Below are positions 34,915 through 42,975 of a DNA stretch of 64,000 nucleotides, piece by piece. The stretch is taken from positions 1,294,342-1,358,341 of the forward strand of contig NZ_JACOPW010000002.1 of assembly GCF_015461845.1 (NCBI RefSeq). The letters run 5' to 3'. The position numbers and the translations under genes are program-made. Source of the stretch: Pseudomonas mucoides. Its GTDB lineage: Bacteria > Pseudomonadota > Gammaproteobacteria > Pseudomonadales > Pseudomonadaceae. Numbering within the stretch: the stretch's first letter is position 1; the number at the start of each line of letters is the position of its first letter. Under the pieces are notes generated by a model that had not been told where the DNA came from, searched no databases, and saw only the letters and a program-made list of their open reading frames with translations.

Positions 34915-35934
34915 ATGGCTTTTGTGCAACTTGAAGGACTCGGCAAACGTTACGGTGAGATCGACGCCGTCGTCGCCACTAACCTCTCGGTAGAGAAAGG
35001 CGAGTTCGTGTCCCTGCTCGGTCCGTCCGGGTGCGGCAAAACCACCACCCTGCAAATGATCGCCGGCTTCGTCGAAGTCACCAGCGGTCGCATCCTGCTC
35101 GACGGCCGCGACATCACTCACGCCAAACCCGCCAGCCGTGGACTGGGCGTGGTGTTCCAGAGTTACGCGCTGTTCCCGCACATGACCGTCAAGGACAACG
35201 TCGCCTTCGGCCTGCGGATGCGCAAAGTGCCCGCCGCCGAGTTGCAGCAACGCGTGGCCCGGGTGTTGAAACTGGTGCGCCTGGATCAACACGCCGAGCG
35301 TTATCCCCGCGAGCTTTCCGGTGGTCAGCGCCAGCGTGTGGCACTGGCCCGGGCCTTGGTGATCGAGCCGCCGGTGTTGCTGCTCGACGAGCCGCTGTCC
35401 AACCTCGATGCCAACCTGCGCGAAGAGATGCAGTTCGAAATCCGCCGCATCCAGCGCGAAGTCGGGATCACCACGCTGATGGTCACCCACGACCAATCCG
35501 AAGCGCTGTCCATCAGCGACCGCGTGGTGGTGATGCAAGCCGGGCGCATCACGCAAATCGACGCGCCTTACACCCTCTACGAACATCCGCGCACCGAGTT
35601 CATTTCCGGCTTCGTCGGCAAAGCCAACCTGCTGCCCGGCGAGCGTGACAGTGCCGGCGTGGTGCAGGTGCGCAGTGGCGGCGACCTGACCCTGAGCCTG
35701 CGCCCGGAAAAAATCGATCTGCGCGAACAAGATCACGGGCGTCTGCAAGGCAAGATTGCCAGCCGCTTCTTCCTAGGAAGCCAATGGTTATACGGCGTCT
35801 CCACGGCCTTGGGTGACATCAGTGTGGTGCGTCGCAACGACGGCTCGACGCCGCTGAACGAAGGCACGGCGGTCGGCCTCGACTGGGATGCAAAGTTGCT
35901 GCGGGTGCTGACGGTCGACGAGGTGTCGGCATGA
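34915..35934 (+). CDS. polyamine/opine-type ABC transporter ATP-binding protein (PotA-like)
   Basis: The 339-residue ATPase has Walker A LLGPSGCGKTTTLQMIAGF (Walker core 36-43), signature LSGGQRQRVALARAL, Walker B LLLDEPLSNLD, H-loop MVTHDQSEAL and a C-terminal TOBE domain (about 255-335, LSLRPEKIDL). The start is at 34915 after AGGTGGAGCG; an upstream frame from 34882 is less likely. It is the first gene of a tightly packed operon with two permeases, a three-subunit oxidase and a binding protein. Substrate class (polyamine, opine or amino-acid derivative) is inferred. Confidence 0.92.
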   Translation: MAFVQLEGLGKRYGEIDAVVATNLSVEKGEFVSLLGPSGCGKTTTLQMIAGFVEVTSGRILLDGRDITHAKPASRGLGVVFQSYALFPHMTVKDNVAFGLRMRKVPAAELQQRVARVLKLVRLDQHAERYPRELSGGQRQRVALARALVIEPPVLLLDEPLSNLDANLREEMQFEIRRIQREVGITTLMVTHDQSEALSISDRVVVMQAGRITQIDAPYTLYEHPRTEFISGFVGKANLLPGERDSAGVVQVRSGGDLTLSLRPEKIDLREQDHGRLQGKIASRFFLGSQWLYGVSTALGDISVVRRNDGSTPLNEGTAVGLDWDAKLLRVLTVDEVSA

Positions 35935-36800
35935 GTACGTTGGCCGCCGTTCGCCAGGGGCGTCAGGGCTACTTGTTGTCGGCACCGGCCCTGGCGTTGT
36001 ACATCAGCCTGTTGGCCATCCCGCTGCTACTGACGCTGGTGTTGTCGTTCAACGTCTTCGACTACAGCTCGGGGATCAAGAGCGACGCCTACACCCTCAG
36101 TCACTACAGCAGCCTGCTGGGCGACCCGTACTTCTACGAAATCTTTCTGCGCACGATGTGGATCAGCGCCCTGACCACCCTGCTGTGCGTGGTGATCGGC
36201 GTGCCCGAGGCTTACATCCTCAGCCGCATGGGCGCGCCGTGGCGTTCGATCTTTCTGATCTTGATCCTCACGCCGCTGCTGATTTCGGTGGTGGTGCGCG
36301 CGTTCGGCTGGAGCCTGCTGCTCGGCGCCGACGGCCTGGTCAATCAAACCCTGCAAGCCTTCGGCGGTTCGCCGATGAAGCTGCTGTACACGCCGTTTGC
36401 GGTGGTGATTGCGCTGGTCCACGTGATGCTGCCGTTCATGATCATTCCGGTCTGGACCTCACTGCAGAAACTCGACCCGGCCGCCGAACAAGCCGCGATG
36501 TCCCTCGGCGCCAGTCACTTCACGGTGATGCGCCAGGTGATTCTGCCGCAGATCATGCCCGGCGTTCTTTCCGGCACCTTGATCGTGTTCGGCCTCGCCG
36601 CCAGCTCATTTGCGATCCCCGGCCTGCTGGGCGGGCGTCGCCTGAAAATGGTCGCCACGCTGATCTACGACCAGTACCTGTCGGAGCTGAACTGGCCGAT
36701 GGGCGCGGCGATTGCCGTAGCGCTGCTGGTGCTCAACCTGCTGATCATGCTGTCGTGGAACCGGATGATCGAAGGCCGCTACAAGAAGTCATTGGGATAA
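35931..36800 (+). CDS. ABC transporter permease (PotB-like)
   Basis: The 289-residue inner-membrane permease has about six transmembrane helices. The EAA loop is EQAAMSLGASHFTVMRQVILPQIMPGVLSGTLIVFG. It overlaps the ATPase gene by 4 bp (ATGA) and pairs with the next permease. Confidence 0.92.
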   Translation: MSTLAAVRQGRQGYLLSAPALALYISLLAIPLLLTLVLSFNVFDYSSGIKSDAYTLSHYSSLLGDPYFYEIFLRTMWISALTTLLCVVIGVPEAYILSRMGAPWRSIFLILILTPLLISVVVRAFGWSLLLGADGLVNQTLQAFGGSPMKLLYTPFAVVIALVHVMLPFMIIPVWTSLQKLDPAAEQAAMSLGASHFTVMRQVILPQIMPGVLSGTLIVFGLAASSFAIPGLLGGRRLKMVATLIYDQYLSELNWPMGAAIAVALLVLNLLIMLSWNRMIEGRYKKSLG

Positions 36801-36806
36801 CTCGTC

Positions 36807-37601
36807 ATGTCCAAGAACGGTCCTTTCGCCCTGCTGTTTCACGCCCTGGTGGTGCTGTTCATGCTCGCGCCGCTGGTGGTGGTCTGCCTCGTCGCGTTCA
36901 CCCCGGAAAACACCCTGAGCCTGCCGACCACCGAGTTTTCCCTGCGCTGGTTCCGCGCGGTGTTCGAGCGCGCCGACTTTGTCGATGCGTTCTACAACAG
37001 TTTGATCCTGGCGTTTTGCGCCGCCAGCCTGGCGACCCTGATTGCGGTGCCGGCGGCGTTGGCAATCACCCGTTTCGAGTTTCCCGGACGGGATTTTTTC
37101 AACGGTCTGTTCCTGTCGCCGATCATCATTCCACACCTGGTGCTGGGCGTTGCCTTGCTGCGTCTGTTTGCGCTGATGGGGGTCAACGGCAGCTTCGCCT
37201 GGCTGATTTTCGCCCACGTGCTGGTGATCACGCCGTACGTGCTGCGACTGGTGCTGGCGTCGGCCATTGGCCTGGACCGCAGCGCCGAACATGCCGCGCA
37301 ATCCCTCGGCGCCGGGCGCTTCACGCTGTTCCGGGAAATCACCTTGCCGATGATTCTGCCGGGCGTTGCGGGGGGCTGGTTGCTGGCGTTCATCAACAGC
37401 TTTGACGAGGTCACGCTGTCGATTTTCGTCACCTCGCCGGCCACGCAAACCCTGCCGGTGCGCATGTACGTGTACGCCACCGAATCCATCGATCCGATGA
37501 TGGCGGCGGTGTCGGCCCTGGTGATCGCGCTGACCGCGCTGACGATGATTCTGCTTGATCGGGTCTACGGCCTTGATCGGGTGCTGGTGGGAAAACAATG
37601 A
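36807..37601 (+). CDS. ABC transporter permease (PotC-like)
   Basis: The 264-residue inner-membrane permease has about six helices and the EAA loop EHAAQSLGAGRFTLFREITLPMILPGVAGGWLLAFI. It follows the first permease by 6 bp and forms the other half of the membrane channel. Confidence 0.92.
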   Translation: MSKNGPFALLFHALVVLFMLAPLVVVCLVAFTPENTLSLPTTEFSLRWFRAVFERADFVDAFYNSLILAFCAASLATLIAVPAALAITRFEFPGRDFFNGLFLSPIIIPHLVLGVALLRLFALMGVNGSFAWLIFAHVLVITPYVLRLVLASAIGLDRSAEHAAQSLGAGRFTLFREITLPMILPGVAGGWLLAFINSFDEVTLSIFVTSPATQTLPVRMYVYATESIDPMMAAVSALVIALTALTMILLDRVYGLDRVLVGKQ

Positions 37602-37608
37602 GGGCGCC

Positions 37609-37899
37609 ATGGCTTTGCTGAAACGACTGGCCGAGGGCGACCGCCCGGCCGTGAACTTTACCCTCGACGGCCAACCGGCCAGCGCCCTGCTCGGCGACAC
37701 CGTGCTGACCGCGGTGCTGACCTGCAGCGAGCACCTGCGCGGCAGCGACTTCAGCGCCGAACCCCGCGCCGGGTTCTGCCTGATGGGCGCGTGCCAGGAC
37801 TGCTGGGTCCGCCTGGGCGACGGCCGACGCGTCCGCGCGTGCTCGACGCTGCTTGAAACCGACCACCACATCACCCGCGAACCAGGGCGCTCGCTATGA
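37609..37899 (+). CDS. [2Fe-2S] small subunit of an HcnABC/opine-oxidase-like enzyme
   Basis: The 96-residue ferredoxin-like subunit has cysteines Cys57-x4-Cys62-x2-Cys65-x12-Cys78 (GFCLMGACQDC, RACST) to hold a 2Fe-2S cluster. It is homologous to HcnA and the small subunits of octopine/nopaline oxidases and D-hydroxyproline dehydrogenase. The ATG at 37609 (MALLKRLAEGD) is chosen; an 18-codon extension overlaps the permease end. Its stop overlaps an ATG (ATGA at 37896-37899), which was probably once the start of the next subunit, now separated by a REPIN. Confidence 0.88.
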   Translation: MALLKRLAEGDRPAVNFTLDGQPASALLGDTVLTAVLTCSEHLRGSDFSAEPRAGFCLMGACQDCWVRLGDGRRVRACSTLLETDHHITREPGRSL

Positions 37900-37928
37900 A
37901 CACCGTGTCTATCTGCCGAAACCTCCCC

Positions 37929-38025
37929 CCCTGTGGGAACGGGCTTGCCCGCGATGGCGGACTTTCAGCCAACATCGATTTTGAATGTGCGATCGTCATC
38001 GCGGGCAAGCCCGCTCCCACAGGGA
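37929..38025. repeat. REPIN of a second subtype inside the oxidase operon
   Basis: The arms TGTGGGAACGGGCTTGCCCG (37932-37955) and its mirror (37998-38021) use the 'GGGCTTGCCCGC' subtype, unlike the other REPINs in this window. It lies between the small and large oxidase subunit genes, the only gap of more than 20 bp in an otherwise overlapping operon. Confidence 0.9.
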
Positions 38026-38056
38026 TTTTGTGGCTGTCGGCTAAAGGGTGGTGGGT

Positions 38057-39415
38057 ATGAAGAAGCCTGTGGTCATCATCGGCGCCGGCCCCGCCGGGAT
38101 TCGGGCGGCGCAGACGCTGGTGGCACATGGCGTTCGCCCGGTGTTGCTGGATGAAGCCGCGCGCGGTGGCGGGCAGATTTATCGGCGTCAGCCGGCCAAC
38201 TTCAAGCGCTCGGCGGTCAAGTTGTATGGCTTCGAAGCACGCAAGGCCAAGGCGCTGCATCAGACCCTCGATACCCTGGGCGAACAGCTCGACTATCGGC
38301 CCGACACCCTGGTGTGGAACGCCGAAGCGGAGGCGCTCGACACGCTGCATGAAGGCCGCGCCGCACGCATTGAGTTCTCCCGCTTGATTGTCGCCACGGG
38401 CGCCACCGACCGCATCCTGCCGGTACAAGGCTGGACGCTGCCAGGCGTCTACAGCCTCGGTGCCGCGCAGATCGCCCTGAAATTCCAGGGCTGCGCCATT
38501 GGTGAACGCGTGGTGTTCGCCGGCAGCGGCCCGTTGCTGTACCTGGTCGCGTACCAATACGCCAAGGCCGGTGCGAAGGTGGTCGCGGTACTCGACAGTT
38601 CGCCGTTCAGTGCCCAGGTCCGCGCCCTGCCCGGCCTGCTCGCGCAACCGGCCACGCTGGCTAAAGGCATTTATTACCGCAGCTGGTTGAGCGCTCACGG
38701 CATCCCGGTGCATCAGGGTGCCACCTTGCAACGCATCGAGGGCGAACATCGCGTGCGGTCGCTGAACTGGTCCGACGCAAAGGGCGAACATCAAATGGCA
38801 TGCGACGCCGTCGCGTTCGCCCATGGCTTGCGCAGCGAAACCCAACTCGCCGATTTGCTCGGCTGCGAATTTGCCTGGAACCCGCTCAACCGCGCCTGGC
38901 TACCGCAACGTGACAGCGCCGGACGCAGCAGTGTCGCCGAGGTGTACCTGGCCGGTGACGGCGCCGGGATCATGGGCGCCGATGCCGCGAAAATGGCCGG
39001 TGAACGAGCCGCCTTGGCGGTGCTCGAAGACAGCGGCCACCTGATCGCGCCACAGCGCTGCGTCCAACTCGAGCAATCGCTCACCCGGATAAACACCTTT
39101 CGCAAAGGGCTGGAACAGGCCTTCATCTTCCCCGAACACTGGGCAGCCCAAACCGCTGACGAGGTGATGATCTGTCGCTGCGAAGAAGTGCGCGCCGGTG
39201 ACATCCGTCAGGTTGTGCGCGAGGGCCACTGGGAAATCAACCGGGTCAAAGCCCATTGCCGCGCGGGCATGGGTCGCTGCCAGGGGCGGATGTGCGGCGC
39301 CGCCACCGCAGAAATCATTGCCGGTGAGAGTCAGCGTGCCGTGTCGCAGATCGGTCGGCTGCGCGCACAGGCGCCGGTCAAGCCGCTGCCGTTTGGCCTG
39401 GAGGTCGAATCGTGA
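38057..39415 (+). CDS. FAD/NAD-binding subunit of an HcnB/opine-oxidase-like enzyme
   Basis: The 452-residue flavoprotein has an N-terminal dinucleotide fold (VVIIGAGPAGIRAAQTLVAHG, residues 4-24), a second nucleotide site around VVFAGSGPLLYLVAYQYAKAG, and a C-terminal BFD-like 2Fe-2S motif (ICRCEEV, then HCRAGMGRCQGRMC). It matches HcnB and OoxA-type alpha subunits. Translation starts at ATG 38057, 32 bp after the REPIN; the three-codon upstream GTG is less likely. It ends in a GTGA overlap with the next subunit. Confidence 0.9.
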   Translation: MKKPVVIIGAGPAGIRAAQTLVAHGVRPVLLDEAARGGGQIYRRQPANFKRSAVKLYGFEARKAKALHQTLDTLGEQLDYRPDTLVWNAEAEALDTLHEGRAARIEFSRLIVATGATDRILPVQGWTLPGVYSLGAAQIALKFQGCAIGERVVFAGSGPLLYLVAYQYAKAGAKVVAVLDSSPFSAQVRALPGLLAQPATLAKGIYYRSWLSAHGIPVHQGATLQRIEGEHRVRSLNWSDAKGEHQMACDAVAFAHGLRSETQLADLLGCEFAWNPLNRAWLPQRDSAGRSSVAEVYLAGDGAGIMGADAAKMAGERAALAVLEDSGHLIAPQRCVQLEQSLTRINTFRKGLEQAFIFPEHWAAQTADEVMICRCEEVRAGDIRQVVREGHWEINRVKAHCRAGMGRCQGRMCGAATAEIIAGESQRAVSQIGRLRAQAPVKPLPFGLEVES

Positions 39416-40527
39416 TCGAAGTCGATGCGATCATCATCGGCGGCGGCATTGTCGGCGCCTCGGCCGCCCTGTTCCTCAGCAAAGCCGGACGTCGCGTGGC
39501 GTTGCTGGAGCGGGACTTTTGCGGCTCGCATTCCAGCGGTGTGAATTATGGCGGCGTGCGGCGTCAGGGTCGACCGCTGTCACAACTGCCCTTGTCGCAA
39601 CGGGCACACGAGATCTGGGAACAACTGCCACAGTTGATTGGCATTGACGGTGAATATCAACGCAGCGGTCATTTGAAGCTCGCACGCAGCCTCGACGACT
39701 TGCGTGCGTTGCAGGATTACGCCGCCAGCAGCCAGGGTTTCGGCCTCGATTTGCAGCTACTGGATCGCGCTGAATTGCGCGCACGTTTTCCCTGGGTCGG
39801 CGACGTCGCCGTGGGTGCTTCGTATTGCCCCGACGACGGTCACGCCAACCCGCGACTGGTCTCACCCGCCTTCGCCCAAGCCGCGCGGCGCCACGGCGCA
39901 CAGGTGCATGAACAGTGCGCCGTCACTGCGGTGGAGCACGACGGCCAGTGCTTTCGGGTCAGCGCCCACAACGGTCTGGAACTGCACGCGCCATGGCTGC
40001 TGAACTGCGCCGGCGCCTGGGCCGGCCACCTCGCCGAACAGTTCGGCGAAGCAGTGCCCATGCACGCCGGGCACCCGGCGATGCTGGTCACCGAGCCGTT
40101 GCCACTGGTGATGAACGCCAGCACCGGCGTCGAAGGCGGCGGCATTTATGCCCGTCAGGTCGCTCGCGGTAATTGCGTGCTTGGCGGTGGACAGGGCTTT
40201 GCCCTCGACGCGGCCCGCGCACGCCCCGGCCAGCAGGCGGTGATCGAAATCCTGCGCCAGGCCGTCGAGCTCTATCCATTTCTTGAAGGCGCCCAGGCGA
40301 TTCGCACCTGGAGCGGCACCGAAGGTTATCTGCCCGACCGCCAACCGGTGATCGGCCACAGCAGCACGCAACCCGGTCTGTTGCACGCGTTCGGCTTTGC
40401 CGGCGCGGGTTTCCAGATCGGGCCGGCGGTGGGCCAGGCGCTCACCGAGATCATCTGCAACGGCGCCTCGTCGACGTCGCTGGATGCGTTTTCCATCACC
40501 CGGTTTCACTCCATTTCCGTAGCTTGA
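39412..40527 (+). CDS. FAD-dependent amine oxidase subunit (HcnC/DadA-like)
   Basis: The 371-residue D-amino-acid-oxidase-type protein begins with a GTG start overlapping the previous stop. Its FAD fold is IIIGGGIVGASAALFLSKAG (residues 7-26) and the C-terminal flavin contact is GTEGYLPDRQPVIGHS with FAFGFAGAGFQIGPAVG-like sequence. It is the catalytic subunit that oxidises a C-N bond, feeding electrons through the other two subunits. With a PotD-like binding protein behind it, the substrate is probably an imported opine or secondary amine. Confidence 0.9.
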   Translation: MIEVDAIIIGGGIVGASAALFLSKAGRRVALLERDFCGSHSSGVNYGGVRRQGRPLSQLPLSQRAHEIWEQLPQLIGIDGEYQRSGHLKLARSLDDLRALQDYAASSQGFGLDLQLLDRAELRARFPWVGDVAVGASYCPDDGHANPRLVSPAFAQAARRHGAQVHEQCAVTAVEHDGQCFRVSAHNGLELHAPWLLNCAGAWAGHLAEQFGEAVPMHAGHPAMLVTEPLPLVMNASTGVEGGGIYARQVARGNCVLGGGQGFALDAARARPGQQAVIEILRQAVELYPFLEGAQAIRTWSGTEGYLPDRQPVIGHSSTQPGLLHAFGFAGAGFQIGPAVGQALTEIICNGASSTSLDAFSITRFHSISVA

Positions 40528-40545
40528 TAGAGGAAGGTCGCGCCA

Positions 40546-41592
40546 ATGAATCATTTCAAACGCACTGCACTGCTCGGATTTTCATGCCTGAGCGCCCTGC
40601 TCACGGTGACCCAGGCTCACGCCGAGCCGACGCTTTACCTGGGCATGAACGGCGGGACCATGGAGCGGCTGTACGCCGACAAGGTGTTGCCGGTGTTCGA
40701 AAAAGCCAACAACGTCAAAGTGGTCATCGTGCCCGGCACCTCCGCCGACATCCTGGCCAAGGTCCAGGCCAGCAAAGGCAACCCGCAGTTGCACGTGATG
40801 TTCCTCGACGACGGCATCATGTACCGCGCCATCGCCATGGGCCTGTGCGACAAACTTGAGGACAGCCCGACCCTGGCGCAGATTCCGGCCAAGGGCCGAA
40901 TCAAGGACCAGGCCGTGGCAGTGAGCCTCGGCGTCACCGGGCTGGCGTACAACACCCGGTTGTTCAAGGAAAAAGGCTGGAGCGCGCCGACGTCGTGGAT
41001 GGACATGGCCGACCCGCGCTTCAAGGACAAACTGGTGTTCCAGTCGATGGCCTCGTCGACCTTCGGCCTGCACGGTTTCCTGATGTTCAACCGCATTCAG
41101 GGCGGCAGCGAAACCGACGTCGAGCCGGGATTCAAGGCCTGGCCGAACACCGTCGGGCGCAACGTGCTGGAATACATTCCGAGCTCGGCGAAAATTTCAG
41201 AAATGCTTCAGACCGACGAAGCCGCGCTGTTCCCGTTGACCCCGACTCAAGTCACCGCGCTGAAGCTCAAAGGCATGCCGGTCGAGTACGCGCAACCGAA
41301 GGAAGGCGCCGTGGTGCTCAACGTTGCCGAGTGCGCCATCGCCAACAATACCCAGCCGGAACTGGCACAAAAACTCGCCGCGTTCCTGCTGACGCCTGAA
41401 GCGCAAGCCGCCGCACTTGAAGACGGCGACCAGATCCCCTCCAACCCGAACACCCCGACCACCGACAAGACGCGCGGCCAGGTCGAGGCGATGAAGCATT
41501 ACCTGGAAACAGCGATTGCCATCGATTGGGACCAGGTCAACGAACAGCGCCCGGCGTGGAACGCACGCTGGAATCGCAGCATCGAACGCTAG
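40546..41592 (+). CDS. extracellular solute-binding protein (PotD/PotF-like)
   Basis: The 348-residue periplasmic protein has a signal peptide (1-26, ending QAHAEP) and the type of fold seen in polyamine/opine and iron-binding receptors: LYLGMNGGTMERLYADKVLPVFEKANNVKVVIVPG and GVTGLAYNTRLFKEKGW. GAGGAAGGTCGCGCC precedes the start. It supplies substrate to the ABC transporter encoded at the start of the operon. The end of the operon is marked only by a short palindromic repeat near 41635. Confidence 0.9.
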   Translation: MNHFKRTALLGFSCLSALLTVTQAHAEPTLYLGMNGGTMERLYADKVLPVFEKANNVKVVIVPGTSADILAKVQASKGNPQLHVMFLDDGIMYRAIAMGLCDKLEDSPTLAQIPAKGRIKDQAVAVSLGVTGLAYNTRLFKEKGWSAPTSWMDMADPRFKDKLVFQSMASSTFGLHGFLMFNRIQGGSETDVEPGFKAWPNTVGRNVLEYIPSSAKISEMLQTDEAALFPLTPTQVTALKLKGMPVEYAQPKEGAVVLNVAECAIANNTQPELAQKLAAFLLTPEAQAAALEDGDQIPSNPNTPTTDKTRGQVEAMKHYLETAIAIDWDQVNEQRPAWNARWNRSIER

Positions 41593-41758
41593 ATAACCGC
41601 CCCCGCACCCAGCTCGGCAGCCACACGATTGATGTAGCAGCTGTCGAGCTCCAGGGGTCTACCCGATTCGTCCGTCGACATGACTGGATGGGTAATTACC
41701 CATCTGGTTACACTACGCCGCCGCTGCTCGGGGAGCCGGCTGACGACTTCGGGGTGAC

Positions 41759-42895
41759 ATGACAATGGCCGCTCGACTGCCCAACCGTTCGCGACTGACT
41801 CCACGCTTGCCTTCCTTGCGCAGCCTTTTCGGCAAGGCGCTTGCCGCCCCTGCCAGCGGTACGGCGGCCGGTAAAGCCGTCCACGATTACTTCCGCCAGA
41901 AAGCCCATGCCCAGGGCTACACCCTCAGTCACAGCCAGCAGCGAGTGATCGACTGCATGGCGCAACACGCCACGGCGCTGCTTGGCGCGTCGACAAAAAC
42001 GCTTCCCGGTCTCTATTTGCATGGCGCAGTCGGTCGCGGCAAGAGCTGGTTGCTCGACGGCTTTTTCCAGGCGATTGCGGTCGAGGAAAAACAGCGACTG
42101 CACTTCCACGAGTTCTTTGCCCGCTTGCATCAGGGCATGTTCACCCACCGCGATCAGCCCGATGCGCTGGCCTTCACCCTCGATGAACTGCTGAGCGACT
42201 GCCGGGTGCTGTGTTTCGACGAGTTTCACGTCCATGACATCGGCGATGCGATGCTCATCACGCGGCTGTTCAAGGCGCTGTTTCGTCGCGGCATTCTGCT
42301 GCTGGTGACGTCCAATTATCCGCCGGAAGGTTTGCTGCCCAACCCGCTCTACCACGCCCGTTTCAAGCCGGTCATCGACCTGATCCACGCCCGCTTGCAA
42401 GTGATGGAAGTCGGGGGCCCGCATGACTACCGCAGTCAGGTCAGATCCCATGCGCAGCAGGTGTTTACCCAAGGCCGGTATGTCTGGCCGGGCAGCGTGA
42501 CGCAACGGCAGGCGTTGAACCTGCCCGAACGCGTCACCCCGCCGCTGCAATTGGCGGTCGGCACCCGGCACCTTCAAGCGCGGCATTGCGAAGAGCGGAC
42601 CATCGGGTTCACCTTTGGCGATCTGTGCGATCACCCCACGGCGGTCATGGATTATCTGGAGTTGTGCCGGCGTTTTGATCACTGGATCATCGACGACCTG
42701 CCCAACCTCGCCGACTGTTCGATGGCCGCGCAGCAGCGGTTCATCAATCTGATCGACGTTCTATACGATCAGGACAAACACCTGACACTGCTCGGCCAGC
42801 AATCGTTGCGCGAAAGCCTGGGCGGCGATGCCATCGACCTGGCGCGCACGCGCAGCCGCTTGGGTCAGTTGCTGGAAGTACGCGCACCGGCCTGA
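41759..42895 (+). CDS. zapE: cell division protein ZapE (AFG1-like ATPase)
   Basis: This 378-residue P-loop ATPase of the AFG1 family has Walker A YLHGAVGRGKSWLLDGF (Walker core 89-96) and Walker B CRVLCFDEFHVHDIGDAMLI. Sensor-like segments are VTSNYPPEGLLPN, and IDDLPNLADCSMAAQQRFINLIDVLYD near the C-terminus. ZapE is linked to late Z-ring constriction in other proteobacteria. Chromosomes often carry two AFG1 paralogues, so this may be the non-housekeeping copy. It is 80 bp upstream of an LRR-kinase gene on the same strand. Confidence 0.85.
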   Translation: MTMAARLPNRSRLTPRLPSLRSLFGKALAAPASGTAAGKAVHDYFRQKAHAQGYTLSHSQQRVIDCMAQHATALLGASTKTLPGLYLHGAVGRGKSWLLDGFFQAIAVEEKQRLHFHEFFARLHQGMFTHRDQPDALAFTLDELLSDCRVLCFDEFHVHDIGDAMLITRLFKALFRRGILLLVTSNYPPEGLLPNPLYHARFKPVIDLIHARLQVMEVGGPHDYRSQVRSHAQQVFTQGRYVWPGSVTQRQALNLPERVTPPLQLAVGTRHLQARHCEERTIGFTFGDLCDHPTAVMDYLELCRRFDHWIIDDLPNLADCSMAAQQRFINLIDVLYDQDKHLTLLGQQSLRESLGGDAIDLARTRSRLGQLLEVRAPA

Positions 42896-42975
42896 CAGAC
42901 GAGCCTCCTTTACCGCTATCATGTCGCCCATTTCCAGGCCACCGCGCCTTCCCCTGATCAATAGCGAACCCGCCC

